Made by a program: the position numbers and the translations under genes. Of a stretch of 64,000 bases of DNA, positions 25,790-34,453 are shown piece after piece; within the stretch, counting starts at the first letter, position 1, and the number at the start of each line of letters is the position of its first letter. Source of the DNA: Sphingomonas horti (GTDB lineage Bacteria > Pseudomonadota > Alphaproteobacteria > Sphingomonadales > Sphingomonadaceae); contig NZ_WQMS01000014.1 in the NCBI RefSeq assembly GCF_009753715.1, positions 1-64,000 of the forward strand. The letters run 5' to 3'. The notes beneath the pieces are model-generated. The model was not told where the DNA came from and searched no databases. It worked only from the letters and a program-made list of their open reading frames with translations.

Positions 25790-27238
25790 GTGGCCGAGCA
25801 GCCGATGCTGAAGTTCGTCGATCGGGCCCAGGCCTATCCGGCCAAGCGGCCGGCCGGCTTGCGCGCCGAGGATTTCCGCGAGATCGCCGATCGCTATGCC
25901 GCGCCCGACGCCGCGGCGCAGTCGGCGCGCTGCTCGCAATGCGGGGTGCCTTATTGCGCGGTGCATTGCCCGCTGCACAACTATATTCCCGATTGGCTGC
26001 GGCTGACCGCCGAAGGGCGGCTGCGCGAGGCGTACGAGCTGTCGAACGCGACCTCGACGATGCCGGAGATCTGCGGCCGCATCTGCCCGCAGGACCGGCT
26101 GTGCGAAGGCAATTGCGTGATCGAATTCTCCGGCCATGGCGCGGTGACGATCGGCTCGGTCGAGAAATTCATCACCGACACGGCCTGGGACGAAGGCTGG
26201 GTCGAGCCGCTGCGCCCGGGCCGGCCGACCGGCCAGTCGGTCGGCGTGATCGGCGCCGGGCCGGCCGGGCTCACCGCGGCCGAATATCTGCGCGCGGCCG
26301 GGCACGCGGTCCATGTCTATGACCGCCACGACCGCGCCGGCGGCCTGCTGACCTACGGCATTCCCGGCTTCAAGCTGGAGAAGGAAGTCGTCGCGCGCCG
26401 CGTCGCCCGGCTGGAGGAAGGCGGCATCGCCTTTCACCTGGGCGCGCATGTGGGCCAAGCCCTCCCCTTCGCCGAGCTCCGCGCCCGCCACGACGCGCTG
26501 CTGGTCGCGACCGGCGTGTACAAGCCGCGCGACATCACCGCGCCGGGCGCGGGCGCGAACGGCATCGTCGAGGCGCTCGACTATCTGGTCGCCTCCAATC
26601 GCAAGGGCTTTGGCGACCGGGTGCCGGCGTTCGACAACGGCGCGCTGGACGCCGCGGGCAGGCACGTCGTCGTGATCGGCGGCGGCGACACGGCGATGGA
26701 CTGCGTGCGCACCGCGATCCGCCAGGGCGCGGCGTCGGTGAAATGCCTCTACCGCCGCGACCGCGCCAACATGCCCGGCTCGCAGCGCGAAGTCGCGCAC
26801 GCGGAGGAGGAAGGCGTCGAATTCCTCTGGCTCTCCGCGCCCGAGACTTTCGAGGCGGCGGAGAATGGCTGGGTGTCGGGCGTCCGCGCGACCCGCATGC
26901 GCCTGGGCGCCGCCGACGCCAGCGGCCGGCGAACGCCGGAGCCGGAGCCCGACAGCGGCTTCCAGCTGGATGCCGACCTCGTCATCAAGGCGCTGGGCTT
27001 CGACCCCGAGGACCTGCCGGCGATGTTCGCCACGCCCGAGCTCGGCGTCACCCGCTGGGGCACGCTGCGCATCGACCACCAGACCATGATGACCTCACTG
27101 GACGGCGTCTTCGCCGCCGGCGACATCGTCCGCGGCGCCAGCCTGGTCGTCTGGGCGATCCGGGACGGGCGTGACGTCGCGGAGAAGATGCAGGCCTATT
27201 TGAACGCATCCGCAACAAAGGGGAGAAAAGCGGCATGA
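25790..27238 (+). CDS. gltD: Glutamate synthase (NADPH) small subunit
   Basis: 482 residues; supplies electrons from NADPH to the large subunit for glutamine plus 2-oxoglutarate to glutamate. Two N-terminal [4Fe-4S] motifs are visible: Cys48/51/56/60 (CSQCGVPYCAVHC) and Cys95/99/105/109. The FAD site is VIGAGPAGLTAAEYL, the NADPH site is VVIGGGDTAMDC, and the C-terminal FAD loop ends GDIVRGASLVVWAI. The GTG at 25790 has GAAGGAGGG 7 nt upstream. It leads an operon gltD - DUF2059 gene - gltB, the reverse of the common gltB-gltD order. Confidence 0.95.
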   Translation: MAEQPMLKFVDRAQAYPAKRPAGLRAEDFREIADRYAAPDAAAQSARCSQCGVPYCAVHCPLHNYIPDWLRLTAEGRLREAYELSNATSTMPEICGRICPQDRLCEGNCVIEFSGHGAVTIGSVEKFITDTAWDEGWVEPLRPGRPTGQSVGVIGAGPAGLTAAEYLRAAGHAVHVYDRHDRAGGLLTYGIPGFKLEKEVVARRVARLEEGGIAFHLGAHVGQALPFAELRARHDALLVATGVYKPRDITAPGAGANGIVEALDYLVASNRKGFGDRVPAFDNGALDAAGRHVVVIGGGDTAMDCVRTAIRQGAASVKCLYRRDRANMPGSQREVAHAEEEGVEFLWLSAPETFEAAENGWVSGVRATRMRLGAADASGRRTPEPEPDSGFQLDADLVIKALGFDPEDLPAMFATPELGVTRWGTLRIDHQTMMTSLDGVFAAGDIVRGASLVVWAIRDGRDVAEKMQAYLNASATKGRKAA

Positions 27239-27873
27239 AATCGATCTGGTTCACTCTGGCGCTGGCCGCGGCGGCGCCGGCAGTCGCCCAAACGGCGCCC
27301 GCGCCTGCGGCGGCCGTCGATGCAGCGGCGCTGAATGCGGCACGGCCGGTGATCGACAAGCTGTGGCCGATCGGCACGTACCGGCGCCTGATGGACGGCA
27401 CCATGTCCAAGATGATGGACGCGATGATGGAGCAGATGTTCCAGATGCGTGCGGCCGATCTGGTGCCGCCCGGCACCAAGGGAGCCGACAAGGTCGGCAA
27501 CAAATCCATGGCCGAGATCGCCGCTGAGACCGATCCCCATTTCAGGGAGCGGATGCGCATTTCCACGAACGTGATGTTCCAGGAAATGATTCCGATCTTC
27601 GACCGGCTTGAGCCGCAGATGCGCGACAGCCTCGCCCAGATCTACGCGAACAAGTTCACCGTCGCCCAGCTGAACGACCTGAACGCGTTCCTGAACACGC
27701 CCACGGGCCAGATTTACGGCCGCGAATGGATGCTGAGCTTCATGGACCCGCGCATGATGACTGCGATGCAGAGCGCGACGCCCGAGCTGGTCAAGGCGAT
27801 GCCGACGATCATGCGGAAGGTCGCGGAAGCGACCAAGCACCTGCCGCCGCCGCCCAAAAAGCCGAGCCAATGA
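27235..27873 (+). CDS. DUF2059 domain exported protein between gltD and gltB
   Basis: 212 residues with signal peptide MKSIWFTLALAAAAPAVAQ. A Met-rich helical region (MDGTMSKMMDAMMEQMFQM) precedes the DUF2059-like core around residues 95-185 (YANKFTVAQLNDLNAFLNTPTGQ-like segment), and the tail is Pro/Lys-rich. The family is exported and of unknown function. It overlaps both gltD (ATGA) and gltB (ATGA) by 4 nt, so the three are almost certainly one translation-coupled operon. Its link with nitrogen assimilation is unexplained. Confidence 0.82.
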   Translation: MKSIWFTLALAAAAPAVAQTAPAPAAAVDAAALNAARPVIDKLWPIGTYRRLMDGTMSKMMDAMMEQMFQMRAADLVPPGTKGADKVGNKSMAEIAAETDPHFRERMRISTNVMFQEMIPIFDRLEPQMRDSLAQIYANKFTVAQLNDLNAFLNTPTGQIYGREWMLSFMDPRMMTAMQSATPELVKAMPTIMRKVAEATKHLPPPPKKPSQ

Positions 27874-30800
27874 CCGGCCAGCGCGCCCGTCTCGCCCGCG
27901 AGGGCATGTACCGGCCGGAGTTCGAATCCGATGCCTGCGGCGTCGGGCTGATCGCCGCCACCGATGGCCGCGCGTCCCGCCGCGTCGTCGCTGCTGCGAT
28001 CGATGCGCTGAAGGCGGTGTGGCACCGGGGCGCCGTTGATGCGGACGGCAAGACCGGCGATGGCGCCGGCCTGCTGCTCGACCTGCCCACCCGCTTCTTC
28101 GACGAGGCGATCGAGGCGTCCGGGCACAAGGTGCGGCCCAACCGGCTGGCGGTCGGCATGATCTTCCTGCCCCGCACCGACCTTGCCGCGCAGGAGACCT
28201 GCCGCACGATCGTCGAATCCGAAGTCATCGACGCCGGCTACACCATCTATGGCTGGCGGCAGGTGCCGGTCGACATCTCCGTGATCGGCCAGAAAGCGCA
28301 GGCGACGCGGCCCGAGATCGAGCAGATCATGATCGCGGGGCCCCTGCCCGATGCCGAAGGCGCGGCGGAGTTCGAGAAGAAGCTGTACCTGGTCCGCCGC
28401 CGGATCGAGAGACAAGTGATCGCCGCGCAGATCGCGGGCTTCTACATCTGCTCCCTCTCCTGCCGCTCGATCGTCTACAAGGGGCTGTTCCTGGCCGAGA
28501 GCCTCAGCCTCTTCTACCCGGACCTGACCGACGACCGGTTCGAAAGCCGCGTCGCGATTTTCCACCAGCGTTATTCGACCAACACCTTCCCGCAATGGTG
28601 GCTCGCCCAGCCGTTCCGCTGCCTCGCCCATAATGGCGAGATCAACACGATCCGCGGCAACCGCAACTGGATGAAAAGCCACGAGATCAAGATGGCGTCG
28701 CTGGCGTTCGGCGAGGCGTCGGAGGACATCAAGCCGGTGATCCCGGCGGGCGCGTCCGACACCGCGGCGCTGGACGCGGTGTTCGAGGCGATCTGCCGCT
28801 CCGGCCGCGACGCGCCGACCGCCAAGATCATGCTGGTGCCCGAGGCGTGGAACGCGGCCGACCTGCCCGGGCCCCAAAAAGCCATGTACGCCTATCTCGC
28901 CTCGGTGATGGAGCCATGGGACGGGCCGGCGGCGCTGGCGATGACCGACGGCCGCTGGGCGGTCGCCGGCACGGACCGCAGCGCGCTCCGGCCACTGCGT
29001 TTCACCCAGACCGCCGACGGGCTGCTGATCGTCGGCTCCGAATCCGGCATGGTCGTGGTCCCCGAGGCGACCGTCGTCCGCAAGGGCCGGCTCGGCCCCG
29101 GCGAGATGATCGCGGTCGACCTGGACGCCGGCGGCGTGCTCGAGGACCGCGCGATCAAGGCCCGGATCGCCGCCGAGCAGCCGTACGAACGCATGGTCGC
29201 GGGTTTCCGCACGTTCGAGGACCTGCCCCTCCCCCGTGCTCCGGCGAAGGCCGGAGCCTTGGAGGCACACCCCGCAGGGCTCCGGCCTCCGCCGGAGCAC
29301 AGCGGTGGTGTAGACCGGGCACAACTTACTCGCCTCCAGGTCGCGGCCGGGCAGACGCTGGAGGACATGGAGCTGATCCTCGCCCCGATGGTCGAGGACG
29401 CGAAGGAAGCGGTCGGGTCGATGGGCGACGACACGCCGCTGGCCGTCATTTCGGACAAGCCCCGCAACATCGCGCAATTCTTCCGGCAGAATTTCAGCCA
29501 GGTGACCAACCCCCCGGTCGACAGCTTGCGCGAAAAGCAGGTGATGTCGCTGAACACGCGGTTCGGAAACCTCGCCAACATCCTCGACATCGAGGGGCAG
29601 AGCTCCAGCGTGCTGGTGCTCGACACGCCGGTGCTGAGCTGCGCCGACTGGGATCGGCTGAAGGCCTCGTTCGGCGCGCAGGCCGCCGTGATCGACTGCA
29701 CCTATCCGGCAGAGGGCGGGCCCGAGCAGCTGCGCGCCGCGATCGCCGGCATCCGCGCCGAGGCCGAACGCGCAGTGCGCGAAGGCCGGACCGAGCTGTT
29801 CCTGACCGACGAAGCGCTCGGCTCGGACCGGATGGCGATCCAGATGATCCTCGCCGCCGCCGCGGTGCACACGCACCTGGTGCGCAAGGGCCTGCGCTCC
29901 TACGCCTCGGTCAACGTCCGCTCGGCCGAATGCCTCGACACCCATTATTTCGCGGTGCTGATCGGCGTCGGCGCGACCACCGTGAACGCCTGGCTGGCCG
30001 AGGCGTCGATCGCCGACCGCCACGCCCGCGGGCTGTTCGGCAGCCTCAGCCTCAACGACGGCGTCGCCCGCTACAAAAAGGCGATCGGCGACGGCCTGCT
30101 CAAGATCATGTCGAAGATGGGGATCGCGGTGATCTCCAGCTATCGCGGCGGCTATAATTTCGAGGCGGTCGGCCTTTCCCGCGCGCTGGTCAACGACCTG
30201 TTCCCCGGCATGCCGGCGAAGATTTCAGGCGAGGGCTATGCATCGCTCCATCTGAACACGCAGGTCCGTCACCGGGCCGCGTTCGATCCCGACGTGGCGG
30301 CGCTGCCGATCGGCGGCTTCTACCGCCAGCGCCACGGCGGCGAGACGCATGCCTATTCCGCGCAGCTGATGCACCTGCTGCAGACGGCGGTCGCGACCGA
30401 CAGCTATTCGACCTACCTGCAATTCGCGCGCGGCGTGAACGACCTGCCGCCGGTCTATCTGCGCGACCTGCTGGAGTTCAATTACGCGCCCGCCCCCGTC
30501 CCGCTCGACCAGGTCGAGGCGATCACCGAGATCAGGAAGCGCTTCGTCACGCCGGGCATGAGCCTCGGCGCACTCTCGCCCGAAGCGCACGAGACGCTGG
30601 CGATCGCAATGAACCGGATCGGCGCGAAGGCCGTCTCGGGCGAAGGCGGCGAGGACCCGTCGCGCTACCGCCCCCGCGCGAACGGCGACAATGCGAACTC
30701 GGTGATCAAGCAGATCGCCTCCGGCCGGTTCGGCGTGACCGCCGAATATCTGGGCGCGTGCGAGGAGATCGAAATCAAGGTCGCCCAGGGCGCCAAGCCC

Positions 30801-32432
30801 GGCGAGGGCGGGCAGCTCCCCGGCTTCAAGGTCACCGACATGATCGCGCGCCTGCGCCACTCGACGCCCGGCGTGACCCTGATCAGCCCGCCGCCGCACC
30901 ACGACATCTATTCGATCGAGGACCTCGCCCAGCTCATCTACGACCTGAAGATGATCAATCCGCGCGCGCGAGTCTGCGTCAAATTGGTCAGCTCGGCCGG
31001 GATCGGCACGGTCGCGGCCGGCGTCGCCAAGGCGCATGCCGACGTGATCCTGGTCTCCGGCCATGTCGGCGGCACCGGCGCGAGCCCGCAGACCAGCATC
31101 AAATATGCCGGCACGCCCTGGGAAATGGGCCTTTCCGAAGTCAACCAGACGTTGACGCTGAACGGCCTGCGCGGTCGCATCAAGCTGCGCACCGACGGCG
31201 GCCTCAAGACTGGGCGCGACATCGTCATCGCCGCGATCCTGGGCGCGGAGGAATTCGGCATCGGCACCCTCAGCCTCGTCGCTATGGGCTGCATCATGGT
31301 CCGCCAGTGCCACTCGAACACCTGCCCGGTCGGCGTCTGCACGCAGGACGAAAGGCTGCGCGCCAAATTCACCGGCAGCCCGGAGAAGGTCATCAACCTG
31401 ATGAGCTTCATCGCTGAGGAAGTGCGCGAGATTCTGGCGAAGCTGGGCTTCCGCTCGCTGGACGAGGTGATCGGCCGCACCGAGCTGCTGCGCCAGGTCA
31501 GCCGCGGCGCCGAGCATCTCGACGATCTCGACCTGAATCCGATCCTCGCCAAGGTGGACGCCGAGGATTTCGAGCGGCGCTTCAGCCTCTCGACCTTCCG
31601 CAACGAAGTGCCGGACAGCCTCGACGCGCAGATGATCGCCGACGCGCGCGCGGTGTTCGATCGCGGCGAGCGGATGCAGCTGACCTACAATGTCCGCAAC
31701 ACCCATCGCGCGGTCGGCACGCGGCTTTCGGCGGAGATCGTGCAGCGCTTCGGCATGTCGGCGCTCGCCGACGGCCACGTCCAGGTGCGGCTGCGGGGCT
31801 CGGCCGGCCAGTCGCTCGGGGCCTTTCTCTGCAAGGGCATCACGCTGGAGGTGTTCGGCGACGCCAACGACTATGTCGGCAAGGGCCTCAGCGGCGGCAC
31901 GATCGTCGTCCGCCCGATGGTCAGCTCGCCCCTGGCCAGCCAGGAGAACACCATCGTCGGCAATACCGTCCTGTACGGCGCGACGGCCGGGAAGCTCTTC
32001 GCCGCCGGCCAGGCGGGCGAGCGGTTCGCGGTCCGCAATTCCGGCGCGACAGTCGTCGTCGAAGGCTGCGGCGCCAATGGCTGCGAATATATGACCGGCG
32101 GCACGGCAGTGATCCTGGGCGGCGTCGGCATGAATTTCGGCGCCGGCATGACCGGCGGCATGGCCTTCGTGCTGGACGCCGACGACGGCTTCCCCACCCG
32201 CCCCAACCCGGAAAACATCGTCTGGCAGCGCCTCGCATCCCGCCATTGGGAGACGCAGCTCCGCGCGGCTGTAGCCGAGCACGCGGAGGCGACCGACAGC
32301 AAATGGGCCCATGCCATTCTCGACGAATGGGACCGCTGGCGTGGCCGCTTCTGGCAGGTGGTGCCGAAGGAAATGCTCTCGCGGCTGGAAATGCCTCTGT
32401 CGGATGAGCAGGAGCTCGCCGCAGCCGAGTAA
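27870..32432 (+). CDS. gltB: Glutamate synthase (NADPH) large subunit
   Basis: 1520 residues. A short propeptide precedes the N-terminal nucleophile Cys23 (DACGVGLIA) of the glutamine amidotransferase domain. The central domain is followed by the FMN-binding synthase domain (AYRPRANGDNANS-like stretch, GAKPGEGGQLPGFKV, VSGHVGGTGASPQTS). A [3Fe-4S] Cys cluster lies in CIMVRQCHSNTCPVGVC, and a C-terminal GXGXG beta-helix ends the chain. Residues 456-477 are encoded by a palindromic repeat (29236-29300) in frame, inside the linker before LTRLQVAAGQTLEDMEL. The start at 27870 overlaps the DUF2059 gene. Confidence 0.95.
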   Translation: MTGQRARLAREGMYRPEFESDACGVGLIAATDGRASRRVVAAAIDALKAVWHRGAVDADGKTGDGAGLLLDLPTRFFDEAIEASGHKVRPNRLAVGMIFLPRTDLAAQETCRTIVESEVIDAGYTIYGWRQVPVDISVIGQKAQATRPEIEQIMIAGPLPDAEGAAEFEKKLYLVRRRIERQVIAAQIAGFYICSLSCRSIVYKGLFLAESLSLFYPDLTDDRFESRVAIFHQRYSTNTFPQWWLAQPFRCLAHNGEINTIRGNRNWMKSHEIKMASLAFGEASEDIKPVIPAGASDTAALDAVFEAICRSGRDAPTAKIMLVPEAWNAADLPGPQKAMYAYLASVMEPWDGPAALAMTDGRWAVAGTDRSALRPLRFTQTADGLLIVGSESGMVVVPEATVVRKGRLGPGEMIAVDLDAGGVLEDRAIKARIAAEQPYERMVAGFRTFEDLPLPRAPAKAGALEAHPAGLRPPPEHSGGVDRAQLTRLQVAAGQTLEDMELILAPMVEDAKEAVGSMGDDTPLAVISDKPRNIAQFFRQNFSQVTNPPVDSLREKQVMSLNTRFGNLANILDIEGQSSSVLVLDTPVLSCADWDRLKASFGAQAAVIDCTYPAEGGPEQLRAAIAGIRAEAERAVREGRTELFLTDEALGSDRMAIQMILAAAAVHTHLVRKGLRSYASVNVRSAECLDTHYFAVLIGVGATTVNAWLAEASIADRHARGLFGSLSLNDGVARYKKAIGDGLLKIMSKMGIAVISSYRGGYNFEAVGLSRALVNDLFPGMPAKISGEGYASLHLNTQVRHRAAFDPDVAALPIGGFYRQRHGGETHAYSAQLMHLLQTAVATDSYSTYLQFARGVNDLPPVYLRDLLEFNYAPAPVPLDQVEAITEIRKRFVTPGMSLGALSPEAHETLAIAMNRIGAKAVSGEGGEDPSRYRPRANGDNANSVIKQIASGRFGVTAEYLGACEEIEIKVAQGAKPGEGGQLPGFKVTDMIARLRHSTPGVTLISPPPHHDIYSIEDLAQLIYDLKMINPRARVCVKLVSSAGIGTVAAGVAKAHADVILVSGHVGGTGASPQTSIKYAGTPWEMGLSEVNQTLTLNGLRGRIKLRTDGGLKTGRDIVIAAILGAEEFGIGTLSLVAMGCIMVRQCHSNTCPVGVCTQDERLRAKFTGSPEKVINLMSFIAEEVREILAKLGFRSLDEVIGRTELLRQVSRGAEHLDDLDLNPILAKVDAEDFERRFSLSTFRNEVPDSLDAQMIADARAVFDRGERMQLTYNVRNTHRAVGTRLSAEIVQRFGMSALADGHVQVRLRGSAGQSLGAFLCKGITLEVFGDANDYVGKGLSGGTIVVRPMVSSPLASQENTIVGNTVLYGATAGKLFAAGQAGERFAVRNSGATVVVEGCGANGCEYMTGGTAVILGGVGMNFGAGMTGGMAFVLDADDGFPTRPNPENIVWQRLASRHWETQLRAAVAEHAEATDSKWAHAILDEWDRWRGRFWQVVPKEMLSRLEMPLSDEQELAAAE
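29236..29300. repeat. GTGCTCCGGCGA.. palindromic repeat inside gltB, translated in frame
   Basis: A 65-bp unit with 23-nt terminal inverted arms (one mismatch): the left begins GTGCTCCGGCGAAGGCCGG and the right ends GGCCTCCGCCGGAGCAC. The same family is intergenic at 15456-15512. Within gltB it encodes about 22 residues, APAKAGALEAHPAGLRPPPE plus neighbours, with no stop codon. Confidence 0.85.
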
Positions 32433-32436
32433 ATTC

Positions 32437-32525
32437 ATCTCGCACGAAGCACACCAAGAGCACGAAGGATGCATCCCCACGAATTCCGCTTCTTCTTCGT
32501 GGCCTTCGTGCTCTTCGTGCGAGAT
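32437..32525. repeat. ATCTCGCACGAAG...CTTCGTGCGAGAT long inverted repeat after gltB
   Basis: The arms ATCTCGCACGAAG / CTTCGTGCGAGAT and GAGCACGAAGG / CCTTCGTGCTC enclose a 31-nt centre that itself contains CCACGAA and TTCGTGG. The left arm has an extra CACACCAA relative to the right. The element starts 4 bp after the gltB stop and may end the gltDB transcript, though no T-run follows. Downstream, two CTACACGTTC direct repeats lie at about 32533-32562. Confidence 0.72.
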
Positions 32526-32685
32526 AATTCTTTCCTACACGTTCTCGAGGGTGCTACACGTTCCCACTATGTTCCGACCCCGCCCTTCCTTGATCGAGAA
32601 ACCTGATCACTGCCCCGGAATTGATCGAAGGGATTTTTTCCACACGCCGAACCTTCCTAACCTTTCGCACCAATAGGAGAGACTC

Positions 32686-33081
32686 ATGTCGACCGGTGGC
32701 TGCCAGTGCGGGAACGTGCGCTACGTGGCGGAGGGGGAACCGCTGCACCACGCGATCTGCCATTGTTATGACTGCCGGCGTTCGGCCGGCGCGCCGATGG
32801 TCGGCTGGATCGCGTTCAAGTCCGACGACGTCAGCGTCACCAAAGGCGAGCCCAGGGTGCATGCGTCGTCCGAACATGGCCGCCGCCATTTCTGCCCGGA
32901 CTGCGGCACCGGCCTGTTCTACACCAACGACACTGCGCTCGCCGGGCTCACCGACATCCAGAGCGCGACGCTCGACGATCCCGAGGCGGTGCCGCCGGCC
33001 GCGCACATCCAATATGCCGAGCATCTGCGCTGGACCGAGCGGCTGGACCAGCTTCCCAAGTTCGAGCGCTATCCCGGCTGA
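32686..33081 (+). CDS. GFA/CENP-V family zinc protein (formaldehyde-activating enzyme-like)
   Basis: 131 residues. Zinc-binding Cys motifs of the GFA fold are in place: GGCQCGNVRY near the N-terminus, HAICHCYDCRR, and FCPDCGTGLFY. Members include glutathione-dependent formaldehyde-activating enzyme, but most are uncharacterised; no formaldehyde or glutathione genes are adjacent. TAGGAGAG precedes the ATG. The 3' end overlaps the convergent membrane-protein gene by 13 nt. Confidence 0.9.
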   Translation: MSTGGCQCGNVRYVAEGEPLHHAICHCYDCRRSAGAPMVGWIAFKSDDVSVTKGEPRVHASSEHGRRHFCPDCGTGLFYTNDTALAGLTDIQSATLDDPEAVPPAAHIQYAEHLRWTERLDQLPKFERYPG

Positions 33082-33629
33082 GCGGCCCGCCGGCCGCGCA
33101 GCGCCAGCCAGCCGGTGCCGCCGAACATCGCCAGCGCCCACCAGCCGCCGTCGGTCGCGAACAGATAGGCAATGCCCAGCAGCGCGATCGCGCCGAGCAC
33201 CGCCAGCGCGGCCCTCGGGGCGAGTACCCGCCCGAGCAGCCATGCGCCCAGGATCAGCGCCGCGACCGCATTGGCGGCAAGCCAGAGATAGGATGCGCCG
33301 CTGCCGATCGAGCCGAGCCCCGGCAGCTTCACGGTCGCATAGCCGCGCATCGCGTTCGGAAACATGTCGGCCGACAGGTGGAAGCCGAGCCCGAGCGCCA
33401 CGCCTGCCGCGAGCGGCCACCAGCGTCGCCTCCCGCACGCGAGCCCGGCCGGCAGCAGGCTGTGCGTCAAACCGCTACGGTGGCCGAGGCCCAGCACCAG
33501 GTCGATGTCCGGCAGCCGCGTCATCGCCCAAGCGGCGAGCAGGACCGTTGCCGGGATGCTCCACGGCCAGCGTTCGCTCGCCAGGCTCAGGCCGATGGCG
33601 GCGCCGAGCAGAAACACCATCGTCAGCAT
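33069..33629 (-). CDS. YdjM/DUF457-like inner-membrane putative hydrolase
   Basis: 186 residues with about five membrane helices. The motifs DIDLVLGLGHRSGLTHSLLP and HLSADMFPN resemble the metal-ligand His/Asp pattern of the DUF457 (LexA-binding, inner membrane-associated putative hydrolase) family, in which HRxxTHS is the hallmark. The precise substrate is unknown. It converges on the GFA gene with 13 nt overlap, and its start is 32 bp from the divergent GST gene. Confidence 0.75.
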   Translation of the reverse strand: MLTMVFLLGAAIGLSLASERWPWSIPATVLLAAWAMTRLPDIDLVLGLGHRSGLTHSLLPAGLACGRRRWWPLAAGVALGLGFHLSADMFPNAMRGYATVKLPGLGSIGSGASYLWLAANAVAALILGAWLLGRVLAPRAALAVLGAIALLGIAYLFATDGGWWALAMFGGTGWLALRGRRAAQPG

Positions 33630-33661
33630 CTTCCCCCCTCGCCGCTTCGCCCCTAACAGAA

Positions 33662-34339
33662 ATGCCGATGTGGCAACTCTTCCAATTCCCGCTCTGCCCC
33701 TTCTCGCGCAAGGTCCGGCTGCTGCTCGGCGAGAAGGGCGTCGGCTATGAGCTGGTCCGCGAGTCTCCCTGGGAGCGGCGCGACGAGTTCCTCGACCTGA
33801 ACCCGGCCGGCCGCACGCCGATGATGGTGGAGGCGGACAAGGGCAATGTGCTGATCGACAGCTGGGCGATCTGCGAGTTCTTCGAGGAGACGGTCAACAA
33901 GGCGCCGATGATCAACGGCACCGCGATCAACCGCGCCGAGATCCGCCGCCTGGTCGCTTGGTTCGACGAGCAGTTCTTCGCCGACGTGGTCGCGCCGCTG
34001 ATGCACGAGCGGATGAAGAAGCGGCTGATCGAGCGCGCAAGCCCCGACGCGCGGGTGCTGCGCGAGGCGATGAAGCTCGCGCTCAACCATCTCGACTATA
34101 CCGACTATCTGCTCGACCACCGCAATTGGCTCGGCGGCGCGACGATGAGCCTCGCCGACCTGAGCGCCGCCGCGCACATCTCGGTCGCCGACTATCTGGG
34201 CGGCATCGACTGGCGCGGGCACGAGCAGACCAAACGCTGGTATTCGGGCCTGAAGAGCCGCCCCAGCTTCCGCCCGCTGCTGAGCGAACGGATGGAAGTG
34301 ATCAGCCCGCCCCAGCACTACGACAAGGTCGATTTCTGA
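33662..34339 (+). CDS. Glutathione S-transferase fold protein, probably FzlA (FtsZ-binding)
   Basis: 225 residues. An N-terminal thioredoxin-like GST domain (FQFPLCPFSRKVRLLLGEKG, then NPAGRTPMMVE) is followed by an all-helical domain (LADLSAAAHISVADYLG). The sequence ends HYDKVDF; FzlA of alphaproteobacteria has a similar start and a conserved acidic tail, and shapes FtsZ filaments at the septum. The fzlA assignment is by pattern recall, so a plain GST is possible. The start may be ATG 33662 or 33668; neither has a strong Shine-Dalgarno. Confidence 0.72.
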   Translation: MPMWQLFQFPLCPFSRKVRLLLGEKGVGYELVRESPWERRDEFLDLNPAGRTPMMVEADKGNVLIDSWAICEFFEETVNKAPMINGTAINRAEIRRLVAWFDEQFFADVVAPLMHERMKKRLIERASPDARVLREAMKLALNHLDYTDYLLDHRNWLGGATMSLADLSAAAHISVADYLGGIDWRGHEQTKRWYSGLKSRPSFRPLLSERMEVISPPQHYDKVDF

Positions 34340-34353
34340 CGGCTCGCCAGAGC

Positions 34354-34437
34354 CGTCACCCCGGGCTTGACCCGGGGTCCCGCTTCTTCTTCGTTAGCTG
34401 ACAAGAAGCGGGATCCCGGCTCAAGGCCGGGATGACG
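34354..34437. repeat. CGTCA...TGACG palindromic repeat, copy 2
   Basis: An 84-bp element: left half CGTCACCCCGGGCTTGACCC, right half GCTCAAGGCCGGGATGACG, with inner arms CGCTTCTTCT / AAGAAGCG. It begins 14 bp after the GST stop and ends 16 bp before the M20 peptidase start. Confidence 0.82.
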
Positions 34438-34453
34438 AATAAGGGGGGCAGGA

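Noticed and set aside
27714-30023. 769-codon minus-strand frame spanning DUF2059 and gltB
   Set aside because: Runs across two real plus-strand genes and the repeat; no protein signature.
30225-32480. 751-codon open frame on the minus strand opposite gltB
   Set aside because: Mirror of the high-GC gltB coding sequence; His/Arg/Ala-rich with no recognisable domain, while gltB in the other strand has all its motifs.
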